30,769 bases of DNA from an uncultured Oscillospiraceae bacterium (GCA_900754605.1 CAAEDK010000301.1:1-30769), one strand, 5' to 3'; positions 7,858 to 15,240 are shown, numbered from the stretch's first letter. A program made the numbers and translations. Notes: generated by a model from the letters alone, not told the origin.

Positions 7858-8631
7858 GTGGAAATGCATAATTGGATTTTTGAGAAGTTGCAAAAAAAAA
7901 CGTTCCTCATAGGAGCGTTCTGTGCGTCATGCGATGCCAATCTGGTGGAGATCCTGGGCCTCAACGGGATCGATTTCGTGGTGCTCGATATGGAACATTC
8001 GCCCCTGGATCTGGAGAACATGGTACATATGATCCGGGCGGCGGAAATGTATCAGGTGGTCCCAATTGTCCGAGTTTATACGCCGGAGGGAAAACTGATA
8101 CGCCGCATCCTGGATATCGGAGCCCACGGGATCATGGTCCCTCTGGTGGACAGCAGGGAAGAGACGATGGAGATTCTGGATGCAGTGAAGTATCCGCCTC
8201 TTGGGAAGCGGGGTATGAACTACGGACGGGGTCCCCGCTGGGGAGAATATGAGAACTATGTCCAGCAGGCCAATGAGGCTCTTTCAACATTTGTGCAGTG
8301 TGAAACGGCTGAGGGGGTTCGCAGTATTAAGGAGATCACCGCTGTACCGGGCCTGACAGGCGTTTTTATCGGGAGCGCAGACTTGTCCATGAGCCTAGGC
8401 CATCCCCAGGATCTGCATCATCCCGAAGTGGACGGGGCCTTTCACCGGGTTTTGACAGCCTGCAAAAAACAGGGGATCCTGGCTGGGATTGCCACGTCCT
8501 CCATGCAGGAGGCGGTGCTCAGGATTCAGGAGGGCTTTCAGATCGTCACCGTCATGAACGACCTTGTTTTTTTCAAACAGCAGAGCAAGCGCTATTTCAG
8601 AGGGATCGCTCACGAGTGTGCCGGTATGTGA
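7858..8631 (+). CDS. HpcH/HpaI-family class II aldolase (2-keto-3-deoxy acid aldolase type)
   Basis: This 257-residue protein has the size of the HpaI/GarL/RhmA group. These enzymes split 2-keto-3-deoxy or 4-hydroxy-2-oxo acids into pyruvate and an aldehyde using a divalent metal. Visible motifs are FVVLDMEHSPLD (Glu46-His47, catalytic His region), PIVRV with Arg72, and GAHGIMVPLVDS. The metal-site regions QCETAEGV and GVFIGSADLSMSLG are also present. The start is GTG 7858, 7 bases after AAAGGAGC; a longer frame overlapping the cupin is not needed. Paired with the dehydratase gene, it gives the classic two-step sugar-acid route: dehydration, then retro-aldol cleavage. The exact substrate is not known. 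Confidence 0.87.
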   Translation: MEMHNWIFEKLQKKTFLIGAFCASCDANLVEILGLNGIDFVVLDMEHSPLDLENMVHMIRAAEMYQVVPIVRVYTPEGKLIRRILDIGAHGIMVPLVDSREETMEILDAVKYPPLGKRGMNYGRGPRWGEYENYVQQANEALSTFVQCETAEGVRSIKEITAVPGLTGVFIGSADLSMSLGHPQDLHHPEVDGAFHRVLTACKKQGILAGIATSSMQEAVLRIQEGFQIVTVMNDLVFFKQQSKRYFRGIAHECAGM

Positions 8632-8680
8632 CTGGGCCATTTCAAACGCGGAAAAGCAGTGAGACAAGGAGGAAGTATTT

Positions 8681-9562
8681 GTGTTGGAATCTCGCCTTTT
8701 GCAGGGGTGCTGCGATATCCATCTGCATGTTGCGCCGTCGCTGATACCCCGCTCCGCCGACATCGTAACAGTTGCCCGTCAGGCGGAAGCTGCGGGTTAC
8801 AGGGCGATCGTCATCAAGGATCACCACTATAATTCGGCGCCGGCGTGCGACCAGATCCAGCGGTACTTATTTAACGGATCTCCGTTGCGGATATTCGGAA
8901 GCATCGCCCTGAACAACTCGGTGGGCGGAGTCAATCCATACGTGGTGGAGGCTGCCATCAATTTCGGGGTCAAAATCGTCTGGCTGCCCACGGTTTCTGC
9001 GCGGCAGCACATGGAATTCCACAAAGCGGGAGGAGCATTTCCCTCGACCCGGGTGGCGCTTCAAGAGCGGCCGATCACACTGACGGATGAAAAGGGAGAT
9101 CTCAAGCAAGAAGTCCGCGATGTGATCCATCTGGTGGCCCAGGCGCCGGATGTGGTTTTGGCGACCGGGCACGCCAACGCGGCGGAGATCGAAAAGGTTG
9201 TGGAAGAGGCTGTCAGCAGCGGAGTCAAGAAGATCCTTGTTGATCATCCCACGTTTGGGTTGGGAGCAAATTTGGAGCAGGTAAAGTGCTGGGCCTCTTT
9301 GGGGTGTTGGATTGAACATTGTGGAACGATTTCGGCCCCAGAAATGGGGGAAAAGGGAACAGCTATTTCTGCAATTGCCGACTATATCCGTGAAATTGGC
9401 GTAGACCATACGATCCTTTCGTCTGATTATGGACAGGCGAAGTTTGGAAACTGCATTGAGGGTATGAGTCGGTACCTGCAAGCATTGGCTAATACCGGTT
9501 TTACCCAGGAAGAAATTCATAAGATGAGTGGAGAAAATCCTGGTAAACTGCTTTCCTTGTAA
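8681..9562 (+). CDS. DUF6282-like metal-dependent hydrolase (amidohydrolase/PHP-like)
   Basis: This 293-residue protein begins with a metal-binding HxH in CDIHLHVAPSLIPRSAD and continues with further likely ligands: VIKDHHYNS, LATGHANAAEI, ILVDHPTFG and TILSSDYGQ. The set resembles the amidohydrolase/phosphotriesterase-type barrel and, from memory, DUF6282. GTG 8681 has AAGGAGGA 7 bases upstream. It is the last gene of the operon. A lactonase or amidase that opens a lactone or conjugate of the imported acid would fit the pathway, but this is inference from position only. I see no strong terminator right after it. Confidence 0.7.
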   Translation: MLESRLLQGCCDIHLHVAPSLIPRSADIVTVARQAEAAGYRAIVIKDHHYNSAPACDQIQRYLFNGSPLRIFGSIALNNSVGGVNPYVVEAAINFGVKIVWLPTVSARQHMEFHKAGGAFPSTRVALQERPITLTDEKGDLKQEVRDVIHLVAQAPDVVLATGHANAAEIEKVVEEAVSSGVKKILVDHPTFGLGANLEQVKCWASLGCWIEHCGTISAPEMGEKGTAISAIADYIREIGVDHTILSSDYGQAKFGNCIEGMSRYLQALANTGFTQEEIHKMSGENPGKLLSL

Positions 9563-9650
9563 ATGCAATCAAGCTCTGCATTATTGAATTGCAAAGTAAA
9601 GGAACGGCACAGAGAAGCATTTGTGTTGAAATTTATGAAAACCGGGTAAA
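9563..9650. other. gap after the operon, nothing recognised
   Basis: This short AT-rich gap follows the stop codon of the last operon gene and leads into a ParB relic. No gene and no strong terminator are visible, so operon transcripts may run into the relic. Confidence 0.5.
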
Positions 9651-9873
9651 AGATAAGTCGAACGGTAGCAGAGGTTATTATGCCGCTTCGCCTAATGCTC
9701 TCGGCAAGCTACTGCATATCCTCGTCCATTAAAACCTTGAACGGGTGGCCTGGAATCTCGTCAATCTACGATAAGGGAATATCTCTGATTTTACTCAGCT
9801 TTGCGTCTGCACGGCTTTCATCTGCCTGAAAAAGGTCATCGTAAGCGGTCAGTTTGATTTTGGTTTCTTTGCT
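9651..9873 (-). pseudogene. relic of a ParB-like partition protein gene from a conjugative element
   Basis: Read on the minus strand, this stretch gives KETKIKLTAYDDLFQADESR, then a KIRDIPLS-stop-IDEIPGHPFKVLMDEDMQ-stop-LAESI sequence, and then GIITSATVR. This is the N-terminal ParB domain; IPxxxIxxxxxHPFKVxxDEDM is its diagnostic core. The style matches ParB-like proteins of clostridial integrative conjugative elements. Two in-frame TAG codons (9766-9768 and 9709-9711) and missing ends show it is dead. It supports the idea that the region between the tRNA-Thr repeats came from a conjugative element. Confidence 0.8.
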
Positions 9874-10054
9874 TCTCGCTGATCTCCGCCTCGGTCCTTC
9901 CCGAATCCTTGAATCGTAAGATGACCGCCTGACCCACTACCCGGAAAATCGGGGCGGAGACATTGGGGGGAAGAGGGCTAAACGGAATCTCCCACCCAGC
10001 AGAAAGCGCCCAAGAGGGCCTAAAACGGCACATGGGGCGCTTGGCCTACACTTT

Positions 10055-10099
10055 GTAATCAGCAGGTCGTGTGTTCGAGTCACATCATTAGCTCCAAAA
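10055..10099 (+). repeat. right copy of 45-bp direct repeat (putative attR, tRNA-Thr 3' half)
   Basis: This is an exact 45-bp copy of 690-734, the 3' half of tRNA-Thr from the anticodon to CCA. Upstream bases do not continue the tRNA, so it is a half gene and not functional. It marks the right boundary of the island. The hairpin just after it is probably the tRNA's original terminator. Confidence 0.85.
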
Positions 10100-10138
10100 G
10101 AAGCCCTGAGGTCCAACGGCCTTGAGGCTTCTCTTTTT
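10099..10138 (+). terminator. likely original tRNA-Thr terminator
   Basis: AGAAGCC (10099-10105) pairs with GGCTTCT (10126-10132), with further partial pairing inside, and is followed by TTTTT at 10134-10138. It sits directly after the repeated tRNA 3' half, where a tRNA terminator would be before the island inserted. Confidence 0.65.
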
Positions 10139-10270
10139 CTGGAAATGTTGTATAACGGTGGTAATGTGGTAGCAACTGTCATTTTAGCTTGTGCATCTCC
10201 GGCTGGAGGCGGCCCGGATCGTTGTTATTGACGAGCGCAGAACCTGTGCTGCCTAAGGCATCTGCGCGCA

Positions 10271-10332
10271 CTGGCGGCAGGCCGGGGCTGGTGAACGAGA
10301 ACCCCGACCATGTGCGGCCTGCATACTGCCAG
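10271..10332. other. long imperfect hairpin, possible structured RNA
   Basis: GCAGGCCG (10277-10284) pairs with CGGCCTGC (10315-10322). Outside it, CTGGC (10271-10275) pairs with GCCAG (10328-10332) across a small internal loop. Inside, GGGG/CCCC can pair. It could be part of a small RNA, but I find no clear promoter and recognise no RNA family. Confidence 0.3.
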
Positions 10333-10434
10333 AGGGCCTCTCGGAGGGAGGATGCCCCTGTGAGCGGCTGGAGCAGAGAAATTCAAAACGCAAAGAGGAG
10401 ACGGAAGACCGTGTGGCTTCCTTCGAGCGAAAGA

Positions 10435-10465
10435 GGGCCCCGGTGCGGAATCTGCACCGGGGCCC
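10435..10465 (-). terminator. strong intrinsic terminator of the DUF4127 gene
   Basis: Twelve perfect base pairs (GGGCCCCGGTGC at 10435-10446 with its complement at 10454-10465) enclose a 7-base loop. On the minus strand the stem is followed by CTCTTTCG. It lies about 85 bp past the stop codon of the DUF4127 gene. Confidence 0.7.
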
Positions 10466-10550
10466 ATGAGGTTCTCAATGTCCGTTTCGACCGGAAGCTC
10501 CACGGCTTTGCGCGTGCTTCCTGCCGCGCTCCGCCGGGAATCCATGCACC

Positions 10551-12341
10551 TTACTTATAATAAATTCCCAATAGCGCCTTGTGAGGCTCTGTGAATGCCC
10601 CCAGCCGGATCTCCATGCTGATCTCGAAGGCCCGGTCCCAGGGGAAGCTGTATCCCGTCAGCTCCACGCCGCCCCAGCCCCGCTCGGCATACTCCCGGGT
10701 GGAGGAAAGGGAAGAGATGAAGTTGCTCCGCTCCAGGTTTTCGATCACCGGGGCCACGGCCGCTGCCATGCCGGCCTCCAGCCGCTCCAGGATGGACACC
10801 CGGTCGATGTCCGGCATCCAGAAGTTGTCGGCATTGCCCGACAGGTCGTTCCGGACAAAGCTCAGAATGTCGTTGCGCACGATGTTCTTGTAGCAGAAGT
10901 CCTTCAGAATGCTGTCCGCCAAGGTCCGGACAAATGCCTGTTCTGTGGCATCTGTTTGCTTACCGTGCTGGAGGAAGGCATACCGGGCCACACCATGGCT
11001 CAGGGCCGTGCCGGTGACGATGGCCATATCCAGAAAGCCCGCATAGCTCAAAAGCCAGCCAAGCTCTGCCTGATCTGTCAGCGCCTTATGGAAGGCGGTC
11101 CCATAGGTGCCGTTTCCCGCGTCGATGAGGATGGTAGGCAGCCCGGCAGCCCGGTTGTCGTTCAGACACTGGACCAGTGCGTTGATATACGTCTCCTGGG
11201 CTGCCGGGTCTGCCGGCTGGGTCAGCACCAGCATTGCCAGTTCCTCGCCGCCGGGTTCCGCCATCGTCAGGTCGAAAAAGTCGAAGTGCTCTGCCACGAT
11301 GGCCTCCAGAGGCTGGTAGTCATAGGCGCAGGCAGGCCGGTCCTCAGTACCACCGAAATACTGGACGGATACCGCGGCACCCTCCCAGCCCCACTCCTCC
11401 AGGCAGAGCTTCGTCACCGCCTTAAAGGCCAGGTCGTCCACACCGGAGAGCAGGGCGTCCCCTTGGCGCAGCTGCGCCCGGAGATAGGCGATCTCGTTTT
11501 TCTGGATGCTGTCCTCCTCCGAGGAGTCGTCGATGCCGATCAATACCCGGAACTGCCCGTCCGCCGTCTCCTCCAGAGCTTGGAACATGGCGTCGCTAAG
11601 CCGCAACTTCCGCTCCCGGGAGGCCAGATAGTTCTCCACGGCTCCCTCCGGCAGCGGCTCCTCCGCCTCCACCGGGACGGGGGTTCCGTCCGCCCCCAGG
11701 GGGTAGTCCGCCACAATGTTCCCGATGGTCAGACCCGTGCCCTCCAGGTGGGGACGGGGTGCCATGCCGTAAGTCCGCAGGGCATTGTACTCGTTGAGGC
11801 CGAACCCGCCGTAGCCGGTGGTGGCCGCCAGCCGCATGACTGTGTCCAGCAACCAGATCCGGTTGTTCTCATCCGCTGCCAGCAGGTCGATCACCGCCGT
11901 CAGCAGCTCCGCTTCCACCAGTGTCTCTCCGGAGGAAAGCGTCACCGGGTTCTCCCCAGTCATAGCCCGGGAGCTGACCAGCCCGCCGGAGAGCAGCTGA
12001 TCCAGGGACAGGATGTACCGGTCACACCCGGCGGCCTCCTGCTTAGCCACCCACTCGTACAGTGCTCCCCGGTCCCCGTACTGGGTCCCGTTCTCATTCG
12101 GGGGCTGGCCGTCCAGCCGGGTGCGGTACAGGTCCCGCTCCGGCATGGCCAACTCGTAGCCCAAGGATTCCGCCAGGTATACCACCCGCTCGGCGTTGTC
12201 TGGCCGGTCATCCAGAGGTACGTAGGCGATCACCGGCGCACCGGCCTGGGGGGTCTCCTGTTCCACAGGCTCCGTCCGCACCGGCCCGCACCCTGCCAGA
12301 AGCGTACAGGCCAGCGCCGCTGCCAACATCCGTCTTCTCAT
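10551..12341 (-). CDS. DUF4127 family lipoprotein
   Basis: This 596-residue protein has a lipoprotein signal, MRRRMLAAALACTLLAGCG, with the lipobox LAGC, so it should be anchored outside the membrane. The mature part matches the DUF4127 layout as I remember it: YVPLDDRPDN near the start, LSLDQLLSGGLVSSR, GYGGFGLNEYNALRTYG, FRVLIGIDDSSEEDSIQKNEI, LIDAGNGTYG and a C-terminal WGGVELTGYSFPWDRAFEI. The function of this family is unknown; the conserved Asp-rich motifs suggest an enzyme acting on the cell surface. I chose ATG 12341, with AGGAGA 8 bases upstream, over the longer frame, which would lack a signal peptide. It follows ybaB after a hairpin-rich gap and has its own terminator. Confidence 0.85.
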   Translation of the reverse strand: MRRRMLAAALACTLLAGCGPVRTEPVEQETPQAGAPVIAYVPLDDRPDNAERVVYLAESLGYELAMPERDLYRTRLDGQPPNENGTQYGDRGALYEWVAKQEAAGCDRYILSLDQLLSGGLVSSRAMTGENPVTLSSGETLVEAELLTAVIDLLAADENNRIWLLDTVMRLAATTGYGGFGLNEYNALRTYGMAPRPHLEGTGLTIGNIVADYPLGADGTPVPVEAEEPLPEGAVENYLASRERKLRLSDAMFQALEETADGQFRVLIGIDDSSEEDSIQKNEIAYLRAQLRQGDALLSGVDDLAFKAVTKLCLEEWGWEGAAVSVQYFGGTEDRPACAYDYQPLEAIVAEHFDFFDLTMAEPGGEELAMLVLTQPADPAAQETYINALVQCLNDNRAAGLPTILIDAGNGTYGTAFHKALTDQAELGWLLSYAGFLDMAIVTGTALSHGVARYAFLQHGKQTDATEQAFVRTLADSILKDFCYKNIVRNDILSFVRNDLSGNADNFWMPDIDRVSILERLEAGMAAAVAPVIENLERSNFISSLSSTREYAERGWGGVELTGYSFPWDRAFEISMEIRLGAFTEPHKALLGIYYK

Positions 12342-12433
12342 GGTATGTTCTCCTGTTTCCAAAAGAGCGGAGCCATCGGCTCCGCTCCATCTGTTCTGTC
12401 CTGCCCCACACTCTCGGGACGGGAAAAGGGGCA

Positions 12434-12599
12434 GGGGAAAACCTTCGGTTTTCCCCAGTTGATCTGCCTCCGGCAGCTCAAGAATCTGAAACCATTTTCG
12501 GCAGGATATGCGCCTGCCGAAAATACATGGACTCAGCCGCCTTGGGCGGCGTCTCCAGTGACCGCCGTGGTGGCTCGGAGGGGAGCCTGCTCCCCTCCG
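12434..12599. repeat. cluster of four hairpins between DUF4127 and ybaB
   Basis: Four inverted repeats follow one another. The first is GGGGAAAACC-TTC-GGTTTTCCCC (12434-12456). The second pairs ATTTTCGGCAGG with CCTGCCGAAAAT (about 12492-12522). The third is GCCGCC-TTG-GGCGGC (12537-12551). The last pairs CGGAGGGGAGC with CTCCCCTCCG (about 12575-12599). The last may terminate ybaB on the minus strand. The whole cluster resembles a dispersed palindromic repeat rather than a single terminator. Confidence 0.5.
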
Positions 12600-12606
12600 A
12601 ATTCCC

Positions 12607-12975
12607 TCACAGTCCGAATGCTCCCAGGTCCAACCCACCGGTGGCCTGCTCGATGCTCTTGTCCATGGCCTCCCCGGCCTGGCGCAGGGCCTCATTTACA
12701 GCGGATACCACCAGGTCCTGGAGCATCTCCACATCCTCCGGGTCCACGGCCTCCGGTTTGATGGTAACGGCCAGCACTTCCTTTTTGCCGTTGACCTTGG
12801 CCTCTACCACGCCGCCTCCCACGCTGGCGGTGAACTCCTGGGCCTCTACGGCCTCCTGGGCCGCATTCACCTGCTCCTGCATCTGCTGGATGCGGGCCTG
12901 CATCTCCGCCTGGCGCTGAGCGCCGGTCATCTTCATGCTGCCGTTGGTAAATCCACGGCGTGCGCTGTATCCCAT
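12607..12975 (-). CDS. ybaB: YbaB/EbfC family nucleoid-associated protein
   Basis: This 122-residue protein is slightly longer than the usual 100-110. It has a glutamine-rich N-terminal helix (QRQAEMQARIQQMQEQVNAAQ) and the family core FTASVGGGVVEAKVNGKKEVLAVTIKPEAVDPEDVEMLQDLVVSAVNEALRQAGE, given here only to locate it (about 48-103). The family binds DNA as a dimer and helps organise the nucleoid. ATG 12975 has AAAGGAGA 8 bases upstream. It lies 19 bases after dnaX in the same orientation, the classic dnaX-ybaB pair. The recR gene that usually follows is not here. Confidence 0.93.
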   Translation of the reverse strand: MGYSARRGFTNGSMKMTGAQRQAEMQARIQQMQEQVNAAQEAVEAQEFTASVGGGVVEAKVNGKKEVLAVTIKPEAVDPEDVEMLQDLVVSAVNEALRQAGEAMDKSIEQATGGLDLGAFGL

Positions 12976-12994
12976 AACTGGTCTCTCCTTTGTA

Positions 12995-14689
12995 TTACTT
13001 GATCTCGATATTATCGAACTGACTGCCGAATTTCAGCAGGTTCTGTAGATTTTCCCGGGGCGTGGCCTTGGGGGGCTCTCCCACCTGAAAGACCAGGCGC
13101 ACCGTCACGCCGCCGCTGGCGGCTTCCTCCATCAGGGCATTTCGCACCCGGTCATTGTCCAGACGTCCCAAGGTAATGTCATCCGGGGCATAAACCGTCA
13201 GCAGGCCGCCCTCCAGAACACCTGTGCACATATCCAGAAACACCCGGTACATAGGCGGCAGGCGGCCCTTGCAGCCCTCTGCCAGCGCCCGCCACCAACT
13301 GCCCCCCACAGCGGATGCCGCAGCAGGGGAGGGGGCGGCGGGCTGCGCCTCCGGTACGTCGAACACCCGCACTCCGGGCTCCTCCGGCAGAGGCGGCTCC
13401 TCGGGAAGCGGAGGGCGCTCCTCCCGTGCCGGCGGTTCTTCCCGAGGTGGGGCATCCTCCGGCGCAGGTGCCGGGGGCGGTACGGGGCCGGAGGACAGCT
13501 TCACCGTGCCGCCGCTTTCTGCGGCGGCCGCCCGCAGAAGCTGCCCCCGTTGGGCACTGTCTTCCAGCCGCTGGACCCGGGCCTCCAGGGCCGTCAGGTC
13601 CCCAGAGAGGGACTCGTCGCACAGCCGCAGGAGGCAGAGCTCCGCATCCGTGCGGCGGTTGGAGCTGTAATAGAGGTCCGCCGTGGCCCTTTGCAGCGTA
13701 GTGGCCAGGTAGATCAGCCGGGTAGCGGGAATCTCCCTGCCTAGCCTGTCCAGCATGGCGCTGTCATAGCCGCCGGAGAGCAGGGCTGCCCCCCCCTCCG
13801 GCGCTGTACGCCGCAGCAGCAGGTCCCGGACCAGCGTGCTGAGCTCACCCAGCACCGCGCCTACATCCTTGCCACCCTGGTACAGCTGGTCCAGCTGCAG
13901 CAGGGCGCCCTTGGCGTCCCGGCTCAGAATAAACTCCATCAGCTGGGCCGTCTGCAGGTTTCCCGCCAGGCCCAGCGCCTCCAGCACGGCCCGGCTGTCC
14001 ACGGTTCCGCCTACGGCGGCACACTGGTCCAAAAGGCTCAGGCCGTCCCGCAGAGCGCCGTCCGCCAGACGGCTCAACAGCTCCGCGCCATCCGCCGTCA
14101 GGTCGATCTGCTCCTGTCCGGCCACATACAGCAGCCGCGCCGCGATATCTTGAGGCGTGATGCGCTTGAAGGAAAACCGCTGGCACCTGGAGAGGATGGT
14201 GGCGGGCACCTTGTGGAGCTCCGTAGTGGCTAGAATGAACATCAGGTGCTCCGGCGGCTCCTCCAGAATCTTCAGCAGAGCATTGAAGGCCGGGGTGGAG
14301 AGCATGTGGACCTCGTCCACGATGTACACCCGCTTCTTCACATTGGCCGGGGCGTAGATGGCTTCGTCCCGCAAGGCCCGCACCTGGTCGACACCGTTGT
14401 TGGAGGCAGCGTCCAGCTCTAGTACATCCAGAAAACTGCCGTTTTCGATGCCCACGCAGGAGGGGCACTGGCAGCAGGGATCGCCGTCCATCGGGTGCTC
14501 GCAGTTGACGGCCTTGGCCAAGATTTTGGCACAGGTGGTCTTGCCGGTGCCCCGGGTGCCTGTGAAGAGGTACGCATGGGAGGTGCGGCCCTCCGCCACC
14601 TGCTTACGCAGAGTCTGGGTGATGTGGGACTGGCCGATGACATCCGAAAACGTTTTGGGCCGCCATTTGCGGTACAGGGCCTGATACAA
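12995..14689 (-). CDS. dnaX: DNA polymerase III subunit gamma/tau
   Basis: This 564-residue protein is the clamp-loader ATPase. It starts YQALYRKWRPKTFSDVIGQ, with Walker A GTRGTGKTT (44-52), a zinc module of cysteines (VNC, then PCCQCPSC, about 63-78), Walker B VYIVDEVH, the sensor region LATTELHKVPATILSRCQRF, and a domain III around 230-370. A proline/glutamate-rich linker (about 410-465) joins to a small C-terminal domain. The start is TTG 14689, because GGAGGTG lies 6 bases upstream; longer frames run into the SRP RNA. It acts in the replisome, loading the sliding clamp. It is downstream of the SRP RNA and upstream of ybaB, as in many Firmicutes. Confidence 0.96.
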   Translation of the reverse strand: MYQALYRKWRPKTFSDVIGQSHITQTLRKQVAEGRTSHAYLFTGTRGTGKTTCAKILAKAVNCEHPMDGDPCCQCPSCVGIENGSFLDVLELDAASNNGVDQVRALRDEAIYAPANVKKRVYIVDEVHMLSTPAFNALLKILEEPPEHLMFILATTELHKVPATILSRCQRFSFKRITPQDIAARLLYVAGQEQIDLTADGAELLSRLADGALRDGLSLLDQCAAVGGTVDSRAVLEALGLAGNLQTAQLMEFILSRDAKGALLQLDQLYQGGKDVGAVLGELSTLVRDLLLRRTAPEGGAALLSGGYDSAMLDRLGREIPATRLIYLATTLQRATADLYYSSNRRTDAELCLLRLCDESLSGDLTALEARVQRLEDSAQRGQLLRAAAAESGGTVKLSSGPVPPPAPAPEDAPPREEPPAREERPPLPEEPPLPEEPGVRVFDVPEAQPAAPSPAAASAVGGSWWRALAEGCKGRLPPMYRVFLDMCTGVLEGGLLTVYAPDDITLGRLDNDRVRNALMEEAASGGVTVRLVFQVGEPPKATPRENLQNLLKFGSQFDNIEIK

Positions 14690-14711
14690 GAAATCACCTC
14701 CAAGCGAAAAA

Positions 14712-14850
14712 AGTCCTCCGCATGCAGCTGCGGAACCGGCGCCCTCGCGGCACATGGAACATCCCGCTTAATGCTGCTCGGTTCCCCGCCTGACATGATT
14801 CGCGGGCATCCATTGCGCGAGACCGGCTCCGCAGCTGCATGCGGAGGACT
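14712..14850 (-). ncRNA. ffs: signal recognition particle RNA (4.5S/scRNA type)
   Basis: On the minus strand, a 22-bp perfect terminal helix (14829-14850 with 14712-14733) encloses the SRP core. Its conserved hairpin reads ATGTCAGG-CGGGGAACCG and then AGCAGCATTAAG: the GTCAGG and AGCAGCA sides of the Ffh-binding loop with a GGAA-type tetraloop. The transcript would be about 139 nt and ends in a run of Ts right after the closing helix, so the helix also serves as terminator. It works with Ffh to target membrane proteins to the translocon. The position directly before dnaX matches the Bacillus scr-dnaX order. Confidence 0.92.
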
Positions 14851-14931
14851 GTAACGTTATAGCTTATTTATTTTACTATATCCTCTGCAAATTGGCAACA
14901 AAAAATTTTCCGCTTTCTGAAAAAAATAGTC

Positions 14932-14959
14932 TTTACAACAGAGAAAATTATGGTATAAT
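14932..14959 (+). promoter_or_regulatory. sigma-A promoter facing the tRNA-Ala region
   Basis: TTTACA (14932-14937) and the perfect TATAAT (14954-14959) are 16 bases apart, preceded by TGG just before the -10. Transcription would begin near 14966, just before the broken tRNA-Ala half, and could read on to tRNA-Ala(CGC) at 15160. Confidence 0.65.
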
Positions 14960-14988
14960 ATTATCTGCCGTTGCATGACAGGGATGAT

Positions 14989-15026
14989 GGACTCATAGTT
15001 CAACGGGGAGGGCGCTGCGTTTGCAG
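14989..15026 (+). pseudogene. 5' half of a tRNA-Ala(TGC)-like gene
   Basis: GGACTCA-TA, a D arm pairing GTTC with GGGC around AACGGGGA, and the start of an anticodon arm CTGCG-TTTGCAG (anticodon TGC) fit the 5' half of a tRNA-Ala. After the anticodon loop the expected CGCAG strand is missing and the sequence becomes CCATATAAAAC, with no T arm or CCA. It looks like a tRNA gene cut in its anticodon loop, the reverse of the 3' half at 10055. The call rests on shape alone. Confidence 0.4.
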
Positions 15027-15159
15027 CCATATAAAACTACATCCCGTAGCGATGGCTCTCTTCCCATTCACTAGTCTGGTTTTCCATGATTTTCCCTCAA
15101 AATCGAATGTGCTGAAAATCCGTTTTTCATAACTTTTTTCGATGGAAAATGGCCAATAT

Positions 15160-15235
15160 GGGCCCATAGCTCAGCTGGGAGAGCGTACGGTTCGCATCCG
15201 TAAGGTCGTCGGTTCGATCCCGATTGGGTCCACCA
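15160..15235 (+). tRNA. tRNA-Ala (anticodon CGC)
   Basis: The acceptor stem GGGCCCA (15160-15166) pairs with TGGGTCC (15225-15231), including the G3:U70 wobble that identifies alanine tRNAs. The D arm is AGCTCAGCTGGGAGAGC, the anticodon arm is TACGG-TTCGCAT-CCGTA with anticodon CGC, the T arm is GTCGG-TTCGATC-CCGAT, and CCA is encoded (15233-15235). The integrase genes just downstream make it the likely attachment site of the second element. Confidence 0.97.
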
Positions 15236-15240
15236 AAATG

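Larger units (their letters stand above)
10139..10550. other. 412-bp gap without a gene
   Basis: No supported coding frame is seen; open frames on both strands here lack ribosome sites and family features. The gap holds a complex hairpin (10271-10332) and the terminator of the minus-strand DUF4127 gene (10435-10465). Confidence 0.5.
14851..15159. other. AT-rich gap between SRP RNA and tRNA-Ala
   Basis: This 309-bp gap has no coding frame I can support. It should hold the SRP RNA promoter at its left side (TATAAC just before the RNA, no clear -35). It also holds a good rightward promoter at 14932-14959 and a broken tRNA-Ala 5' half at 14989-15026. Confidence 0.5.

Noticed and set aside
10139..10434. 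6S RNA or riboswitch in the gap after the island
   Set aside because: A stem structure exists, but the conserved boxes I looked for (B12 box, 6S central bubble) are not convincing.
10189..10560. 123-codon plus-strand ORF in the gap after the island
   Set aside because: It has no ribosome site or recognisable motif and runs through the terminator of the DUF4127 gene.
10581..12761. 726-codon plus-strand ORF
   Set aside because: It is the antisense of the DUF4127 gene. High GC content keeps it open; it has no ribosome site or family motifs.
13845..14468. Minus-strand ORF inside dnaX in another frame
   Set aside because: It is a GC-driven shadow of dnaX with low-complexity composition and no start context.
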